A DNA stretch of 64,000 nucleotides from Lutimaribacter salitolerans (GTDB lineage: Bacteria > Pseudomonadota > Alphaproteobacteria > Rhodobacterales > Rhodobacteraceae), in the NCBI RefSeq assembly GCF_042677865.1, contig NZ_JBHUDD010000059.1:186001-250000 (forward strand), read 5' to 3'. The position numbers and the translations under genes were made by a program. Shown piece by piece: positions 33,137 to 41,665 of the stretch. Within the stretch, counting starts at the first letter, position 1; each line of letters begins with the position of its first letter. A model generated the notes under the pieces. That model ran no database searches. It was not told the origin of the DNA and saw only the letters and a list, made by a program, of their open reading frames with translations.

Positions 33137-34711
33137 ATGATCCGTATCACCCCACCCACGCCCGACGCACCGCCCACCACGACGGTGAATGACCTGATCC
33201 GTGCCTCTGCCGCGCGCAACCCGGATCGGCTGGCCGTGGTCTGCGGCGATACCAGCCGCACATGGGCGGAGTTCGACGCGCGGGTGAACCGGGTGGCCAA
33301 TGCGCTGATGGCGATGGGCGTGGCCAAGGGTGACCGGGTGGCGATGCTGGCCCCGAACTCGGTCGCCTATGCCGAGGTGTTCATCGGCACGTTGCGGGCG
33401 GGGGCGGTGATCACGCCGCTGAGCACGCTTGCCGCGTCGGAAGCACTGGAAAAGATGCTGGCCGATTGCGGGGCCAAGGTGTTTTTCCTTGCTGCGCAAT
33501 ACCGTGATCTGGCCGCGCCCTTTCTGGGCAACATCCCCGCGCGGACCGTGGCGCTGGATTTCGACGGCGATTTCCCGACGTATGAAAGCCTGCTGGCCGA
33601 TGCGCCAGACACCGATCCGGGCGTGCCGGTCACGCTGGATGATCCGTGCAACCTGATCTATTCCTCGGGCACCACGGGCACACCCAAGGGTATCCTGCAC
33701 AATCACTGGATGCGCGCGGCGCAGATGTCGCGGGTGGGGCCGAATGGCTATGCCGACGATGATGCGCGCACGCTGATTTCCACGCCGCTGTATTCCAACA
33801 CCACCATCGTGTGTTTCCTGCCCGCGATGGTCGGCGGCGGCACCGCGTATCTGATGCCGAAGTTCGATGCGCGCGGGTATCTCGAGATTGTTCAGGCCGA
33901 ACGCATCACCCACACGATGCTGGTGCCGGTGCAATACAAGCGCATCATGGACGTGCCCGATTTCGACGATTTCGACCTGTCCTCGATGCGGGTGAAATTC
34001 TCGACCTCGGCACCGCTGCGGGCGGATGTGAAGCGCGACGTGCTGGCGCGGTTTCCCGGCAAGCTGATCGAATACTATGGTCTGACCGAGGGCGGCGGCG
34101 TGACCGTGCTGATCGCGGATGAGCAGCCCGACAAGCTGCACACCGTCGGGGCACCCGCCGAATTTTCCGAGATCGTGATCATCGACCCGCAGGGCAACCC
34201 GCTGCCGCCGGGCGCGGTGGGCGAGATCGTGGGGCGCTCGCCCACCATGATGTCGGGGTATTTCGGGCGCGATGACCTGACGGCCAAGTATATCTGGACC
34301 GATCCGAACGGCACGCAGTTCTTTCGCTCGGGCGATATGGGCAGCTTTGACGCCGACGGGTTTCTGGTGTTGTCGGACCGCAAGAAGGACATGATCATTT
34401 CCGGCGGGCTGAATATCTATGCCAACGATCTGGAACTGGTTCTGCTGGACGATCCCGACGTGGTGGATGCCGCCGTGATCGGGGTGCCCTCGGACGAATG
34501 GGGCGAGACACCGCTGGGGCTGGTGGTGTTGCGCGGCGGGGCGACCCGTGGCGCGGACGAGATACGGCAGGCGGCCAATACGCGGCTGGGCAAGAGCCAC
34601 CGGCTGTCGGCGGTGGAGATACGCCACGAGCTGCCGCGCAGCTCCATCGGCAAGATCCTCAAACGCGAATTGCGCCTGCCCTATTGGGAGGCCGCAGGCC
34701 GCACGATCTAG
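33137..34711 (+). CDS. AMP-forming acyl-CoA synthetase (class I adenylate-forming)
   Basis: A 524-residue ligase of the long/medium-chain fatty acid or 4-coumarate type. The P-loop-like A3 motif LIYSSGTTGTPKGI is near 173-186, YGLTEGGGVT near 313-322, the A7/A8 hinge SGDMGSFDADGFLVLSDRKK near 398-417, and the catalytic lysine is in SSIGKILKREL near 504-514. It would activate a carboxylic acid as acyl-AMP and then acyl-CoA. No partner gene sets its substrate. A GGAGGAGG ribosome site precedes the ATG. It converges on aroQ 6 bp away. Confidence 0.88.
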   Translation: MIRITPPTPDAPPTTTVNDLIRASAARNPDRLAVVCGDTSRTWAEFDARVNRVANALMAMGVAKGDRVAMLAPNSVAYAEVFIGTLRAGAVITPLSTLAASEALEKMLADCGAKVFFLAAQYRDLAAPFLGNIPARTVALDFDGDFPTYESLLADAPDTDPGVPVTLDDPCNLIYSSGTTGTPKGILHNHWMRAAQMSRVGPNGYADDDARTLISTPLYSNTTIVCFLPAMVGGGTAYLMPKFDARGYLEIVQAERITHTMLVPVQYKRIMDVPDFDDFDLSSMRVKFSTSAPLRADVKRDVLARFPGKLIEYYGLTEGGGVTVLIADEQPDKLHTVGAPAEFSEIVIIDPQGNPLPPGAVGEIVGRSPTMMSGYFGRDDLTAKYIWTDPNGTQFFRSGDMGSFDADGFLVLSDRKKDMIISGGLNIYANDLELVLLDDPDVVDAAVIGVPSDEWGETPLGLVVLRGGATRGADEIRQAANTRLGKSHRLSAVEIRHELPRSSIGKILKRELRLPYWEAAGRTI

Positions 34712-34717
34712 CCGGTG

Positions 34718-35155
34718 TCAGCCCAGCAGATGGGCCACCTGCCGCAGAGCCAGCAGATACCCGTGGGTGCCGCAACCCGCGATCACCCCATCGGCGCGGG
34801 ACGAGACAAAGGAATGATGGCGAAACGCCTCGCGCCGGTGGATGTTCGAGATGTGAACCTCGACCACCGGCCCTTCATACGTGCTCAGCGCGTCCAGAAT
34901 GGCCACGGATGTATGGGTATAGGCGGCGGGGTTGATCACGATGCCGGCCGCCGTGCCGCGCGCCTTTTGTATCCAGGTGACAAGATCGCCTTCGTGATTG
35001 GTCTGGCGAAAGTCCACCGCCAGCCCCAGATCACCTGCCAGCGCTGTGCACTCTGCCTCGACGTCGTCCAGCGTGGCCGCGCCGTAAATCTCGGGCTCGC
35101 GCGTGCCCAGCAGGTTCAGGTTCGGCCCGTTCAGGATCAGGATGGTCCGGCTCAT
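34718..35155 (-). CDS. aroQ: 3-dehydroquinate dehydratase, type II
   Basis: A 145-residue enzyme of the shikimate pathway that dehydrates 3-dehydroquinate. The start ILILNGPNLNLLGTREPEIYG (in parts of residues 5-25) holds the catalytic tyrosine loop. INPAAYTHTS near 76-85 and EVHISNIHRREAFRHHSFVS near 99-118 complete the active site. I use ATG 35155, with AAGGGG upstream; a TTG two codons earlier is the alternative. Typically a dodecamer. Confidence 0.95.
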   Translation of the reverse strand: MSRTILILNGPNLNLLGTREPEIYGAATLDDVEAECTALAGDLGLAVDFRQTNHEGDLVTWIQKARGTAAGIVINPAAYTHTSVAILDALSTYEGPVVEVHISNIHRREAFRHHSFVSSRADGVIAGCGTHGYLLALRQVAHLLG

Positions 35156-35263
35156 GCGCAATTTGCCCCTTGTCGTCGTGCCCGCACAGGGGCCTCGGCG
35201 CAGTATTCACCGCGCGCGCCCCGGTGTCGAGTGCGCGCGCGGTCCAGGCAGTCGGCGGTCCCG

Positions 35264-35773
35264 TTACTCGGCCGCGTCGCGGCGGGGCAGCACCCAGTCG
35301 GGGCGCACGAAATGGCAGGTATAGCCGTGGGGGATACGCTGCAGGTAATCCTGATGCTCGGGCTCGGCCTCCCAGAAATCGCCCACGGGCTCGACCTCGG
35401 TCACCACCTTGCCGGGCCACAGGCCCGATGCCTCGACATCCTTGATCGTGTCCAGCGCGCAATCGCGCTGCGCATCGTCCACGTAGTAGATGGCGCTGCG
35501 ATAGCTCAGACCGCGATCGTTGCCCTGACGGTTCAGGGTGGTCGGGTCGTGGATCTGGAAAAAGAACTCCAGCAACTGTCGATAGCTGATCTTTGCGGGG
35601 TCGAAGATGATCTCGATCCCCTCGGCATGGGTGCCGTGGTTGCGATAGGTGGCGTTGGGCACGTCACCGCCGGTGTATCCGACACGGGTGCGGATCACTC
35701 CCGGCATCTTGCGGATCAGATCCTGCATGCCCCAGAAACAGCCTCCGGCCAGAACAGCGCGGTCTTCGGTCAT
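35264..35773 (-). CDS. msrA: Peptide-methionine (S)-S-oxide reductase
   Basis: A 169-residue repair enzyme reducing methionine-S-sulfoxide in proteins. The catalytic cysteine is in the GGCFWG motif near residues 10-15. GYTGGDVPNATYRN near 32-45 and the HAEGIEIIFDP region near 48-58 are typical. Its ATG overlaps the msrB stop by four bases (ATGA), so msrB-msrA is a coupled pair covering both sulfoxide epimers. Confidence 0.95.
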   Translation of the reverse strand: MTEDRAVLAGGCFWGMQDLIRKMPGVIRTRVGYTGGDVPNATYRNHGTHAEGIEIIFDPAKISYRQLLEFFFQIHDPTTLNRQGNDRGLSYRSAIYYVDDAQRDCALDTIKDVEASGLWPGKVVTEVEPVGDFWEAEPEHQDYLQRIPHGYTCHFVRPDWVLPRRDAAE

Positions 35774-36219
35774 GTCACGTCCTCCACTTGGTTGATGTAT
35801 TGGCCATAGCCTTCGCCCTCCATGTCGTCGCGATGGATGAACCGCAGGCTGGCCGAGTTGATGCAATAGCGCAGCCCACCCCGGTCACGTGGCCCGTCGG
35901 GAAACACGTGGCCCAGATGGCTGTCGCCGTGGCGTGAGCGGACTTCGACCCGGACCATGCCATGGGTCGTGTCGGTCACTTCCACGATGTTTTCCGGCTC
36001 GATCGGTTTGACGAAACTGGGCCAGCCGCAACCGGATTCATACTTGGCCGCCGAGGCGAACAAGGGCTCGCCCGAAACGATATCGACGTATATCCCGGGT
36101 TCCTTGTTGTTGAGATACTTGCCCGAGCCCGGCCGCTCTGTCCCGCTTTCCTGGGTGACCCAGAATTCCTCGGGTGACAGCGTGGCGATCACATCGGGCG
36201 ATTTTTCATATGCAGGCAT
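35770..36219 (-). CDS. msrB: Peptide-methionine (R)-S-oxide reductase
   Basis: A 149-residue enzyme reducing methionine-R-sulfoxide. The SELMET fold motifs are present: YESGCGWPSFVKPI near 60-73, RSRHGDSHLGHVFPDGP near 94-110 and the catalytic RYCINSASLRF near 117-127. The two CxxC pairs that bind zinc in many MsrB proteins are missing, so this is the zinc-free type. Start ATG 36219 is chosen by family fit. It precedes msrA with a 4 bp overlap. Confidence 0.93.
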   Translation of the reverse strand: MPAYEKSPDVIATLSPEEFWVTQESGTERPGSGKYLNNKEPGIYVDIVSGEPLFASAAKYESGCGWPSFVKPIEPENIVEVTDTTHGMVRVEVRSRHGDSHLGHVFPDGPRDRGGLRYCINSASLRFIHRDDMEGEGYGQYINQVEDVT

Positions 36220-36306
36220 GCCGACCCCTCCGTTTCTGTTCGCAATTCTAAACATGGGGCGCGTCGGCAGATTTCAAACCCCCGTCGCGCACAGGTGCCG
36301 CAGCCG

Positions 36307-36822
36307 TTACACGCCGCTGCGATGGATGAATTCGGGCGGGCGCACGCGGATGGCCCATTCCATCTGCGCCTCGGTCTCGACCGCGCAGGGGCGGACATGC
36401 CGCAGCCGGTTCAGCGCGGCGGCAGGGTCTTCGCCCGCCTCGACCATCAGGCGCAGCGCGATCATCCCCGAGCGTCCGCAGCCGCCCATGCAATGCACCA
36501 GAACCCGCCCCCCGCCGCGCAGCGCCGCCAGCGCGATGCGGCTGACATTGTCCCACTGCTGGGTCACATGCGTGTCGGGGGCACCCATATCCTCGATCGG
36601 CAGGTGGAACCAGCGGCTGCCGCGGTCCTGCAAGTCCTGCCCCAGCGTCTCGGCACCTTCGGTCACCATTTCGATCCTGGTGGTCAGGGTCAGCACCAGG
36701 GCCGGCTGCCATTCGCGCATATGCTCCAGATCATCGGCATAATTGCCGTGGCGACCGGGCAGGGGGCAGATTGCCAGTATCCCGCCCGCAACCGGCAGAG
36801 CATGTATGACCATCGCGCCCAT
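36307..36822 (-). CDS. Dual-specificity/tyrosine phosphatase-like protein
   Basis: A 171-residue protein with the cysteine-based phosphatase loop VLVHCMGGCGRSGM near 104-117 (H-C-x5-R-S) and an aspartate loop LPIEDMGAPD near 72-81 that could supply the general acid. This matches the cyclin-dependent-kinase-inhibitor-3-like / PTP group. The substrate is unknown. I start at ATG 36822; the frame stays open 75 residues further upstream, but that stretch looks unlike the rest. It lies 88 bp upstream of msrB on the same strand. Confidence 0.78.
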   Translation of the reverse strand: MGAMVIHALPVAGGILAICPLPGRHGNYADDLEHMREWQPALVLTLTTRIEMVTEGAETLGQDLQDRGSRWFHLPIEDMGAPDTHVTQQWDNVSRIALAALRGGGRVLVHCMGGCGRSGMIALRLMVEAGEDPAAALNRLRHVRPCAVETEAQMEWAIRVRPPEFIHRSGV

Positions 36823-37150
36823 GTCTTTTTCTAGTCCGCGTCTCGTGGCGCGGGCCTTGGTCCTGCCCTGCGCCGGCATGACACCGACAAGAATGCGCAA
36901 AGCGCCTGCATCTGCACCGTGACGTCCCCCCATTTGCAGCAACAGAATCAGAGTTGCGCGCGCATCGCCTGAAATCAAGCGCAAGCGCCGGGCGGAAAGA
37001 CTTTCTTGTGCATGCGTTCTGTTTAGAACACGGGTTTCAGACGACAAGGCCGCGCTGGCCCGCCGTCAGGCCGCTGTGAGCGCCAACAATCCGGTGGACC
37101 TTGCGCGCCTGCCGCCTTAGTTTTCGCATTGGCACACCAAGGGGAGCGGG
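36823..37150. other. 328-bp gene-free region between phosphatase and dnaX
   Basis: No gene with family support. It must hold the divergent promoters. A small palindrome GTTCT-GTTT-AGAAC lies at 37016-37029 and GAAAG-A-CTTTC at 36995-37005. I looked for a signal-recognition-particle RNA, which lies beside dnaX in some bacteria, and did not find its conserved core. A strong GGGGAGCGGG ribosome site precedes the dnaX start. Confidence 0.5.
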
Positions 37151-38926
37151 ATGAGCGATCAAGGCGAACAGACCGGCACGGCCTATCAGGTTCTGGCCCG
37201 CAAATACCGGCCCGAGACCTTTGCCGATCTGGTCGGACAGGATGCGATGGTGCGCACCCTGAAAAACGCGTTTGCCGCAGATCGCATTGCGCAGGCGTTC
37301 ATCATGACCGGCATCCGCGGTACCGGCAAGACGACCACCGCACGCATCATCGCCAAGGGCATGAACTGCATCGGCCCCGACGGGCAGGGCGGCCCCACCA
37401 CCGACCCCTGCGGCCAGTGCGAACATTGCGTGGCCATCATGGAAGGCCGCCATGTCGACGTGATGGAAATGGACGCCGCCAGCCGCACCGGCGTGGGCGA
37501 CATCCGCGAAATCATCGACTCGGTGGATTACCGGGCGGCCAGCGCGCGCTACAAGATCTACATCATCGACGAAGTTCACATGCTGTCGACCAACGCGTTC
37601 AACGCTCTGCTCAAGACGCTTGAGGAACCCCCCGCCCATGTGAAATTCATCTTCGCCACCACCGAGATCCGCAAGGTGCCGGTCACGGTCCTGTCGCGCT
37701 GCCAGCGGTTCGACCTGCGCCGGATCGAACCCGAGGTGATGCTGACCCTGCTGCGCCGCATCGCCGACGCCGAAGGGGCAGACATCGCCGATGACGCGCT
37801 GGCCCTGATCACCCGCGCCGCCGAAGGGTCCGCGCGCGACGCCACCTCGCTGCTGGATCAGGCGATCAGCCATGGCGCGGGCGAAACCACCGCCGATCAG
37901 GTGCGCGCCATGCTGGGTCTGGCCGACCGGGGCCGGGTGCTCGACCTGTTCGACATGATCATGCGCGGCGATGCGGCAGGCGCGCTGTCGGAACTGGGCG
38001 CGCAATATGCCGACGGGGCCGATCCGCTGGCCGTGCTGCGCGATCTGGCCGAGATCACGCACTGGATTTCCGTGGTCAAGATCACGCCCGAAGCGGCCGA
38101 AGACCCCACCGTCGGCCCGGACGAACGCGCGCGCGGTCAGGCGATGGCCGACGCGTTGCCGATGCGGGTGCTGTCGCGCACATGGCAGATGCTGCTGAAG
38201 GCGCTGGAAGAGGTCGCAAGCGCGCCCAATGCCATGATGTCCGCGGAAATGGCGGTGATCCGCCTGACCCATGTGGCCGACCTGCCCACGCCCGAGGATC
38301 TGGTGCGCAGGCTGAAAGATGCGCCGCCCGCGGCCCCGGTGAGCCCGGGCGGTGGCGGTGCAGCGGCCAATGGCGGCCAGGCGCAGGCGACGGGTACACC
38401 GGCACCCACCCATCAGGGCGGCAGCGGCCCCCATGCCAGTGGCGGTGGCGCACCGGTCGCCGCGCTGGCGCAGCAGACCGATCAGGCGCTGGCGCATTAC
38501 CCCAGCTTCGATCACGTGGTCGAGCTGATCCGCGCGCACCGCGACGCCAAGCTGCTGATCGACGTGGAAACCTGCCTGCGCCTTGCAAACTACCGCCCCG
38601 GCCGGATCGAATTCGTGCCCACCGACCGCGCGCCACAGGATCTGGCCGCACGTCTGGGCGGCGCTTTGCAACGCTGGACCGGCAACCGCTGGGCGGTGAC
38701 CGTGGTCAACGATGGCGGGGCGGAAACCATCGCCGAAACCCGCGACGCCACCAGGCTGGCGCTGGAAAAACAGGCGCAGGCGCATCCGATGGTGCAGGCG
38801 GTGCTGGCGCAGTTTCCGGCCGCGCGCATCACCGCCATTCGCACGCCCGAGGCGCAGCAGGCACAGGCGCAGACCGAGGCGCTGGCCGAGGTCGAGGATG
38901 AATGGGACCCGTTCGAAGAGGATTAG
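37151..38926 (+). CDS. dnaX: DNA polymerase III subunits gamma/tau
   Basis: A 591-residue clamp-loader ATPase. Walker A GIRGTGKTT is at 54-62, the zinc module CGQCEHC near 90-96, Walker B/DExx IIDEVHMLS near 138-146 and sensor 1 in FIFATTEIRKVP near 168-179. A glycine/alanine-rich linker lies near 395-440 and a C-terminal tau domain follows. No slippery A-run for a gamma frameshift is visible. It begins the dnaX-ybaB-recR cluster, a conserved order in many bacteria. Confidence 0.97.
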   Translation: MSDQGEQTGTAYQVLARKYRPETFADLVGQDAMVRTLKNAFAADRIAQAFIMTGIRGTGKTTTARIIAKGMNCIGPDGQGGPTTDPCGQCEHCVAIMEGRHVDVMEMDAASRTGVGDIREIIDSVDYRAASARYKIYIIDEVHMLSTNAFNALLKTLEEPPAHVKFIFATTEIRKVPVTVLSRCQRFDLRRIEPEVMLTLLRRIADAEGADIADDALALITRAAEGSARDATSLLDQAISHGAGETTADQVRAMLGLADRGRVLDLFDMIMRGDAAGALSELGAQYADGADPLAVLRDLAEITHWISVVKITPEAAEDPTVGPDERARGQAMADALPMRVLSRTWQMLLKALEEVASAPNAMMSAEMAVIRLTHVADLPTPEDLVRRLKDAPPAAPVSPGGGGAAANGGQAQATGTPAPTHQGGSGPHASGGGAPVAALAQQTDQALAHYPSFDHVVELIRAHRDAKLLIDVETCLRLANYRPGRIEFVPTDRAPQDLAARLGGALQRWTGNRWAVTVVNDGGAETIAETRDATRLALEKQAQAHPMVQAVLAQFPAARITAIRTPEAQQAQAQTEALAEVEDEWDPFEED

Positions 38927-39021
38927 GATGCCCCAAGCGCACCCTTGTCCCGGATCGTTCGCGTTGCGATATGTGACCCAACCGCGCCGCACCCCGCGCC
39001 GCGATAGACAGGAGAGATCAG

Positions 39022-39366
39022 ATGCTGAAAGGTTTGGGCGGTCTTGGCGACATGGCCGGCATGATGAAGAAGGCACAGGCGATGCAGACCCGCATGGCCG
39101 AGATGCAGGAAGAAATGGCCAACATCATGGTCGAGGGGCGCTCGGGCGCCGGGCTGGTCACCGCCACCTGCACCGCCAAGGGCGAGTTGAAGGCGCTCGA
39201 TATCGACCCGTCGATCTTCAACCCCGAGGAAAAGGAAGTGGTCGAGGACCTGATCCTCGCCGCCATCAAGGACGCGCAGGCCAAGGCGGCCGAACGCGCC
39301 CAGGAGGAAATGGGCAAGCTGACCGAGGAACTGGGCCTGCCCAAGGACGTCAAACTGCCATTCTGA
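39022..39366 (+). CDS. YbaB/EbfC family nucleoid-associated protein
   Basis: A 114-residue DNA-binding protein that forms tweezer-like dimers. The MLKGLGGLGDMAGMMKKAQAM start (in parts of residues 1-20), ANIMVEGRSGAGLVTATCTA near 33-52 and DLILAAIKDAQAKAAE near 75-90 are family hallmarks. An ACAGGAGAG ribosome site precedes it. It lies 95 bp after dnaX and 79 bp before recR, with a GC-rich hairpin between it and recR. Confidence 0.95.
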   Translation: MLKGLGGLGDMAGMMKKAQAMQTRMAEMQEEMANIMVEGRSGAGLVTATCTAKGELKALDIDPSIFNPEEKEVVEDLILAAIKDAQAKAAERAQEEMGKLTEELGLPKDVKLPF

Positions 39367-39367
39367 C

Positions 39368-39421
39368 CTTCCTCTCTCTGAAAATATCCCGGGGAGCGCG
39401 AGGGGCTGGCCCCTCGCTCCC
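39368..39421 (-). repeat. GC-rich hairpin repeat between ybaB and recR (degenerate copy C)
   Basis: Arms 39392-39406 and 39409-39421 pair almost fully (GAGGGGC with GCCCCTC plus GGGAGCG with CGCTCCC; two bases bulge). Read on the minus strand, the hairpin is followed by CCGGGATATTTT, similar in layout to the GAGTTTAT element of copies A and B. The AAGATGAA tail is not conserved. Confidence 0.4.
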
Positions 39422-39445
39422 GCCCCTTGACACAGGCGCTGCGCC

Positions 39446-40039
39446 ATGAACTCGACCCGCGACATCGAGGCGTTGATCGACGTCATGGCCCGGTTGCCGG
39501 GATTAGGCCCGCGCTCGGCCCGGCGCGCGGTGCTGCACCTGATCCGCAAGCGCGCGCTGCTGATGCAGCCGCTGGCCGACCTGATGGGGCAGGTGGCGCT
39601 GACCGCGCGCGAATGCCTGAATTGCGGCAATGTCGGCACAACCGAGATCTGCGACATCTGCACCAGCGCGAAACGCGCCAACGGTCAGATCTGCGTGGTC
39701 GAGGATGTGGCCGATCTGTGGGCGATGGAACGCGGTCACGCCTTCAAGGGGCGCTATCACGTGTTGGGGGGCACCCTGTCCGCGCTCGATCAGGTCGGGC
39801 CAGAGCAGTTGCGCATCCCGCGCCTGATCGACCGGGTCAGCGAAGAAGCCATATCCGAGGTGATTCTTGCCCTGAACGCCACGGTCGATGGCCAGACCAC
39901 CGCGCATTACATCGCCGATCAGCTTGAAGGGCGGGTCACGCTGTCATCCTTGGCGCAGGGCGTGCCGATCGGGGGTGAGCTGGATTACCTCGACGACGGC
40001 ACGATTGCTGCCGCACTGAACGCGCGCAAGACGTTCTAG
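39446..40039 (+). CDS. recR: Recombination mediator protein RecR
   Basis: A 197-residue protein acting with RecF/RecO in gap repair. The N-terminal helix-hairpin-helix LPGLGPRSARRAVLHLI is near 18-34. The C4 zinc finger has CLNCGNVGTTEICDIC near 57-72. The Toprim domain follows (ICVVEDVADLWAMER near 82-96) with the ALNATVDGQTTAHYI Walker-like region near 143-157. The TAG stop sits in CTAG shared with the convergent LysE-type gene. No clear ribosome site is seen. Confidence 0.95.
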   Translation: MNSTRDIEALIDVMARLPGLGPRSARRAVLHLIRKRALLMQPLADLMGQVALTARECLNCGNVGTTEICDICTSAKRANGQICVVEDVADLWAMERGHAFKGRYHVLGGTLSALDQVGPEQLRIPRLIDRVSEEAISEVILALNATVDGQTTAHYIADQLEGRVTLSSLAQGVPIGGELDYLDDGTIAAALNARKTF

Positions 40040-40620
40040 GCAAGCGCCATCCAGACCGCCACACCCGCCAGCATGGCCGCCATCGCGCCGTTGAGTACCT
40101 GCGCCTGCGCGGGGTCGCGAAACCGCCGCGCCAGCGCGTCGCCCGCCACTGTCCACAGGGCAAAGGCCGCAAGGTTGTTCAGGGTGAACACGGTCGTGAT
40201 CAGCGCCACCTCGGCCCATGCGCCGGTGTGCAGGAACTGCGTGAACATCAGCGCGATGATCACATAGGCCTTGGGGTTCAGCACCAGCAGCAGCGCGCCG
40301 CCTCCAAATCCCAGTGCCCGCGCCCGCCCCACCGCAGCCGACCTGCCCGCCCGCGCCATACGCACGGCCAGCCACAGCACATAGGCGGCACCTGCCCATT
40401 GCAGGGCCTGCGCCAGTGCGGGATATGCGGTCAGCGCGCTGCCCAGGCCCAGACCGATCAGCGCCGTCACGACCCATGTGGCCAAGTGATACCCGGCCGA
40501 GGCCGGCAGTGTCGCGCGCAGGCCAAAACGCGCACCATTGGCGGCAAAGATCATGTTGCCCGGCCCGGGGCTGTAAGCCAGCGGCAGCAAAAACAGCAAC
40601 AGGGCGGGTATCTGGGTCAT
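40036..40620 (-). CDS. LysE/RhtB family amino-acid exporter
   Basis: A 194-residue inner-membrane protein with about six hydrophobic segments. The family signature PLAYSPGPGNMIFAANGARFG lies near residues 12-32 (core SPGPGNM), and LNPKAYVIIALMFTQFL near 111-127. Such carriers export amino acids or homoserine lactones; the substrate is not predictable. Start ATG 40620 has AGAGGC upstream. It overlaps recR tail to tail by four bases. Confidence 0.88.
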   Translation of the reverse strand: MTQIPALLLFLLPLAYSPGPGNMIFAANGARFGLRATLPASAGYHLATWVVTALIGLGLGSALTAYPALAQALQWAGAAYVLWLAVRMARAGRSAAVGRARALGFGGGALLLVLNPKAYVIIALMFTQFLHTGAWAEVALITTVFTLNNLAAFALWTVAGDALARRFRDPAQAQVLNGAMAAMLAGVAVWMALA

Positions 40621-40726
40621 GGCAGCCTCTTTTGCACGGTGCCATGGGTTTGCCTTTGGGCGCGTCGGCGTGCGACCCGGATATTGCGCAATCACCTGCG
40701 CCGCGGGCCAAAGGTCGGCGATGCAA

Positions 40727-40754
40727 AAGGCCCGGACCAATCGGCCCGGGCCTT
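40727..40754 (-). terminator. Intrinsic terminator after the TrcR gene
   Basis: AAGGCCCGG (40727-40735) and CCGGGCCTT (40746-40754) make a perfect 9-bp stem with a 10-base loop. On the minus strand the stem runs into TTTTGC. It lies about 30 bp past the TrcR stop. Confidence 0.75.
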
Positions 40755-40782
40755 GCAGATTGTCACACGCGATCCGGCGGGA

Positions 40783-41541
40783 TCAGCGGCGGTCGTCCTC
40801 GTCTTCATCCTCGTCGTCGTCATCCGACTTGGGCAGGTTGAAAAAGCTGTCGGCGTCGGGGATCGGCGCCTCGCGTTCTTCGGGTTCGTCGCGCAGCGAG
40901 AATGTTTCCAGCCCTTCGATGGCCGTCGGCATGCGGGGCGATTCGTCCTGTTCCAGCGACTGCTCGGTCGACAACAGGCGGCGGCGCGCCTCGTCGTCCA
41001 GCGGCAGGCCTTCCTTGGCGCGCTTCTCGGCGGCCTTCTGAACGATCAGGTCCAGTTCGGATTGCTTGCACAGACCCAGAGCAACCGGATCGATCGGCTG
41101 CATGCTGCCGATGTTCCAATGGGTGCGCTCGCGGATCGACTGGATCGTCGGCTTGGTCGTGCCCACCAGCTTCGAGATCTGTGCATCGGTCAGTTCGGGG
41201 TGGAACTTGACCAGCCACAGGATCGCGTTGGGCCGGTCCTGCCGTTTCGACAGCGGTGTATAGCGCGGGCCACGGCGCTTTTCCTCGCCCATGGCGGCGG
41301 GGTTGTGTTTCAGCCGCAGCTTGTATGTCGGGTCGTTCTGGGCCTTGGTGATCTCGGCCTCGTCAAGCTGGTTGTTGGCAATGGGGTCGAACCCCTTGAC
41401 GCCGGTGGCGACGTCACCATCGGCGATGCCTTGCACCTCAAGCTCGTGCATGCCGGTGAAATCGGCGATCTGCTTGAAGGTCAGTGTGGTGTTGTCGACC
41501 AGCCATACGGCGGTCGCCTTTGCCATGATCGGTTTGTTCAT
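40783..41541 (-). CDS. trcR: Cell-cycle transcriptional regulator TrcR family (DUF1013)
   Basis: A 252-residue protein of the alphaproteobacterial DUF1013 family, named TrcR for cell-cycle transcription control. It has conserved AVWLVDNTTLTFKQIADFTG near 11-30, GIADGDVATGVKGFDPI near 38-54 and PNAILWLVKFHPELTDAQIS near 104-123 with helix-turn-helix-like character (KLVGTTKPTIQSIRERTHW near 124-142). The C-terminus is a very acidic tail of Asp/Glu. AGGAG lies upstream of the ATG at 41541. The family is nearly universal in Alphaproteobacteria, which supports the organism call. Confidence 0.85.
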   Translation of the reverse strand: MNKPIMAKATAVWLVDNTTLTFKQIADFTGMHELEVQGIADGDVATGVKGFDPIANNQLDEAEITKAQNDPTYKLRLKHNPAAMGEEKRRGPRYTPLSKRQDRPNAILWLVKFHPELTDAQISKLVGTTKPTIQSIRERTHWNIGSMQPIDPVALGLCKQSELDLIVQKAAEKRAKEGLPLDDEARRRLLSTEQSLEQDESPRMPTAIEGLETFSLRDEPEEREAPIPDADSFFNLPKSDDDDEDEDEDDRR

Positions 41542-41665
41542 GTCAGATCTCCTGAACTCAAATCTTCCCCGTTGCCGGAAAACGGCTGCCCCGGGCCGGG
41601 GCGGTTTCCATTGTGGGGGAACTCGGGCACCGTATACTGCCGCAAACGGAATAAGGAAAGAGTGA

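Noticed and set aside
31235..34627. Frame of over 1100 codons opposite pncA, pncB and the acyl-CoA synthetase
   Set aside because: Three well-defined genes occupy the other strand; the frame has no recognisable motif and typical shadow composition.
37016..37029. GTTCT-GTTT-AGAAC palindrome as a LexA (SOS) box
   Set aside because: Alphaproteobacterial LexA sites are direct repeats (GTTC-N7-GTTC); this inverted spacing does not fit.
37048..37119. Small frame of sensible residues ending just before dnaX
   Set aside because: No ATG, GTG or TTG start and no ribosome site; too short to support.
36823..37150. Signal-recognition-particle RNA upstream of dnaX
   Set aside because: The conserved GGAAGGAAGCAGC-like core and the paired arms are not present.
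37151..38926. Programmed frameshift in dnaX giving a separate gamma subunit
   Set aside because: No slippery A-run with a following stem is visible; a single full-length product is the simpler reading.
37037..39076. Long minus-strand frame opposite dnaX
   Set aside because: Shadow of dnaX with low-complexity His/Gln/Arg content.
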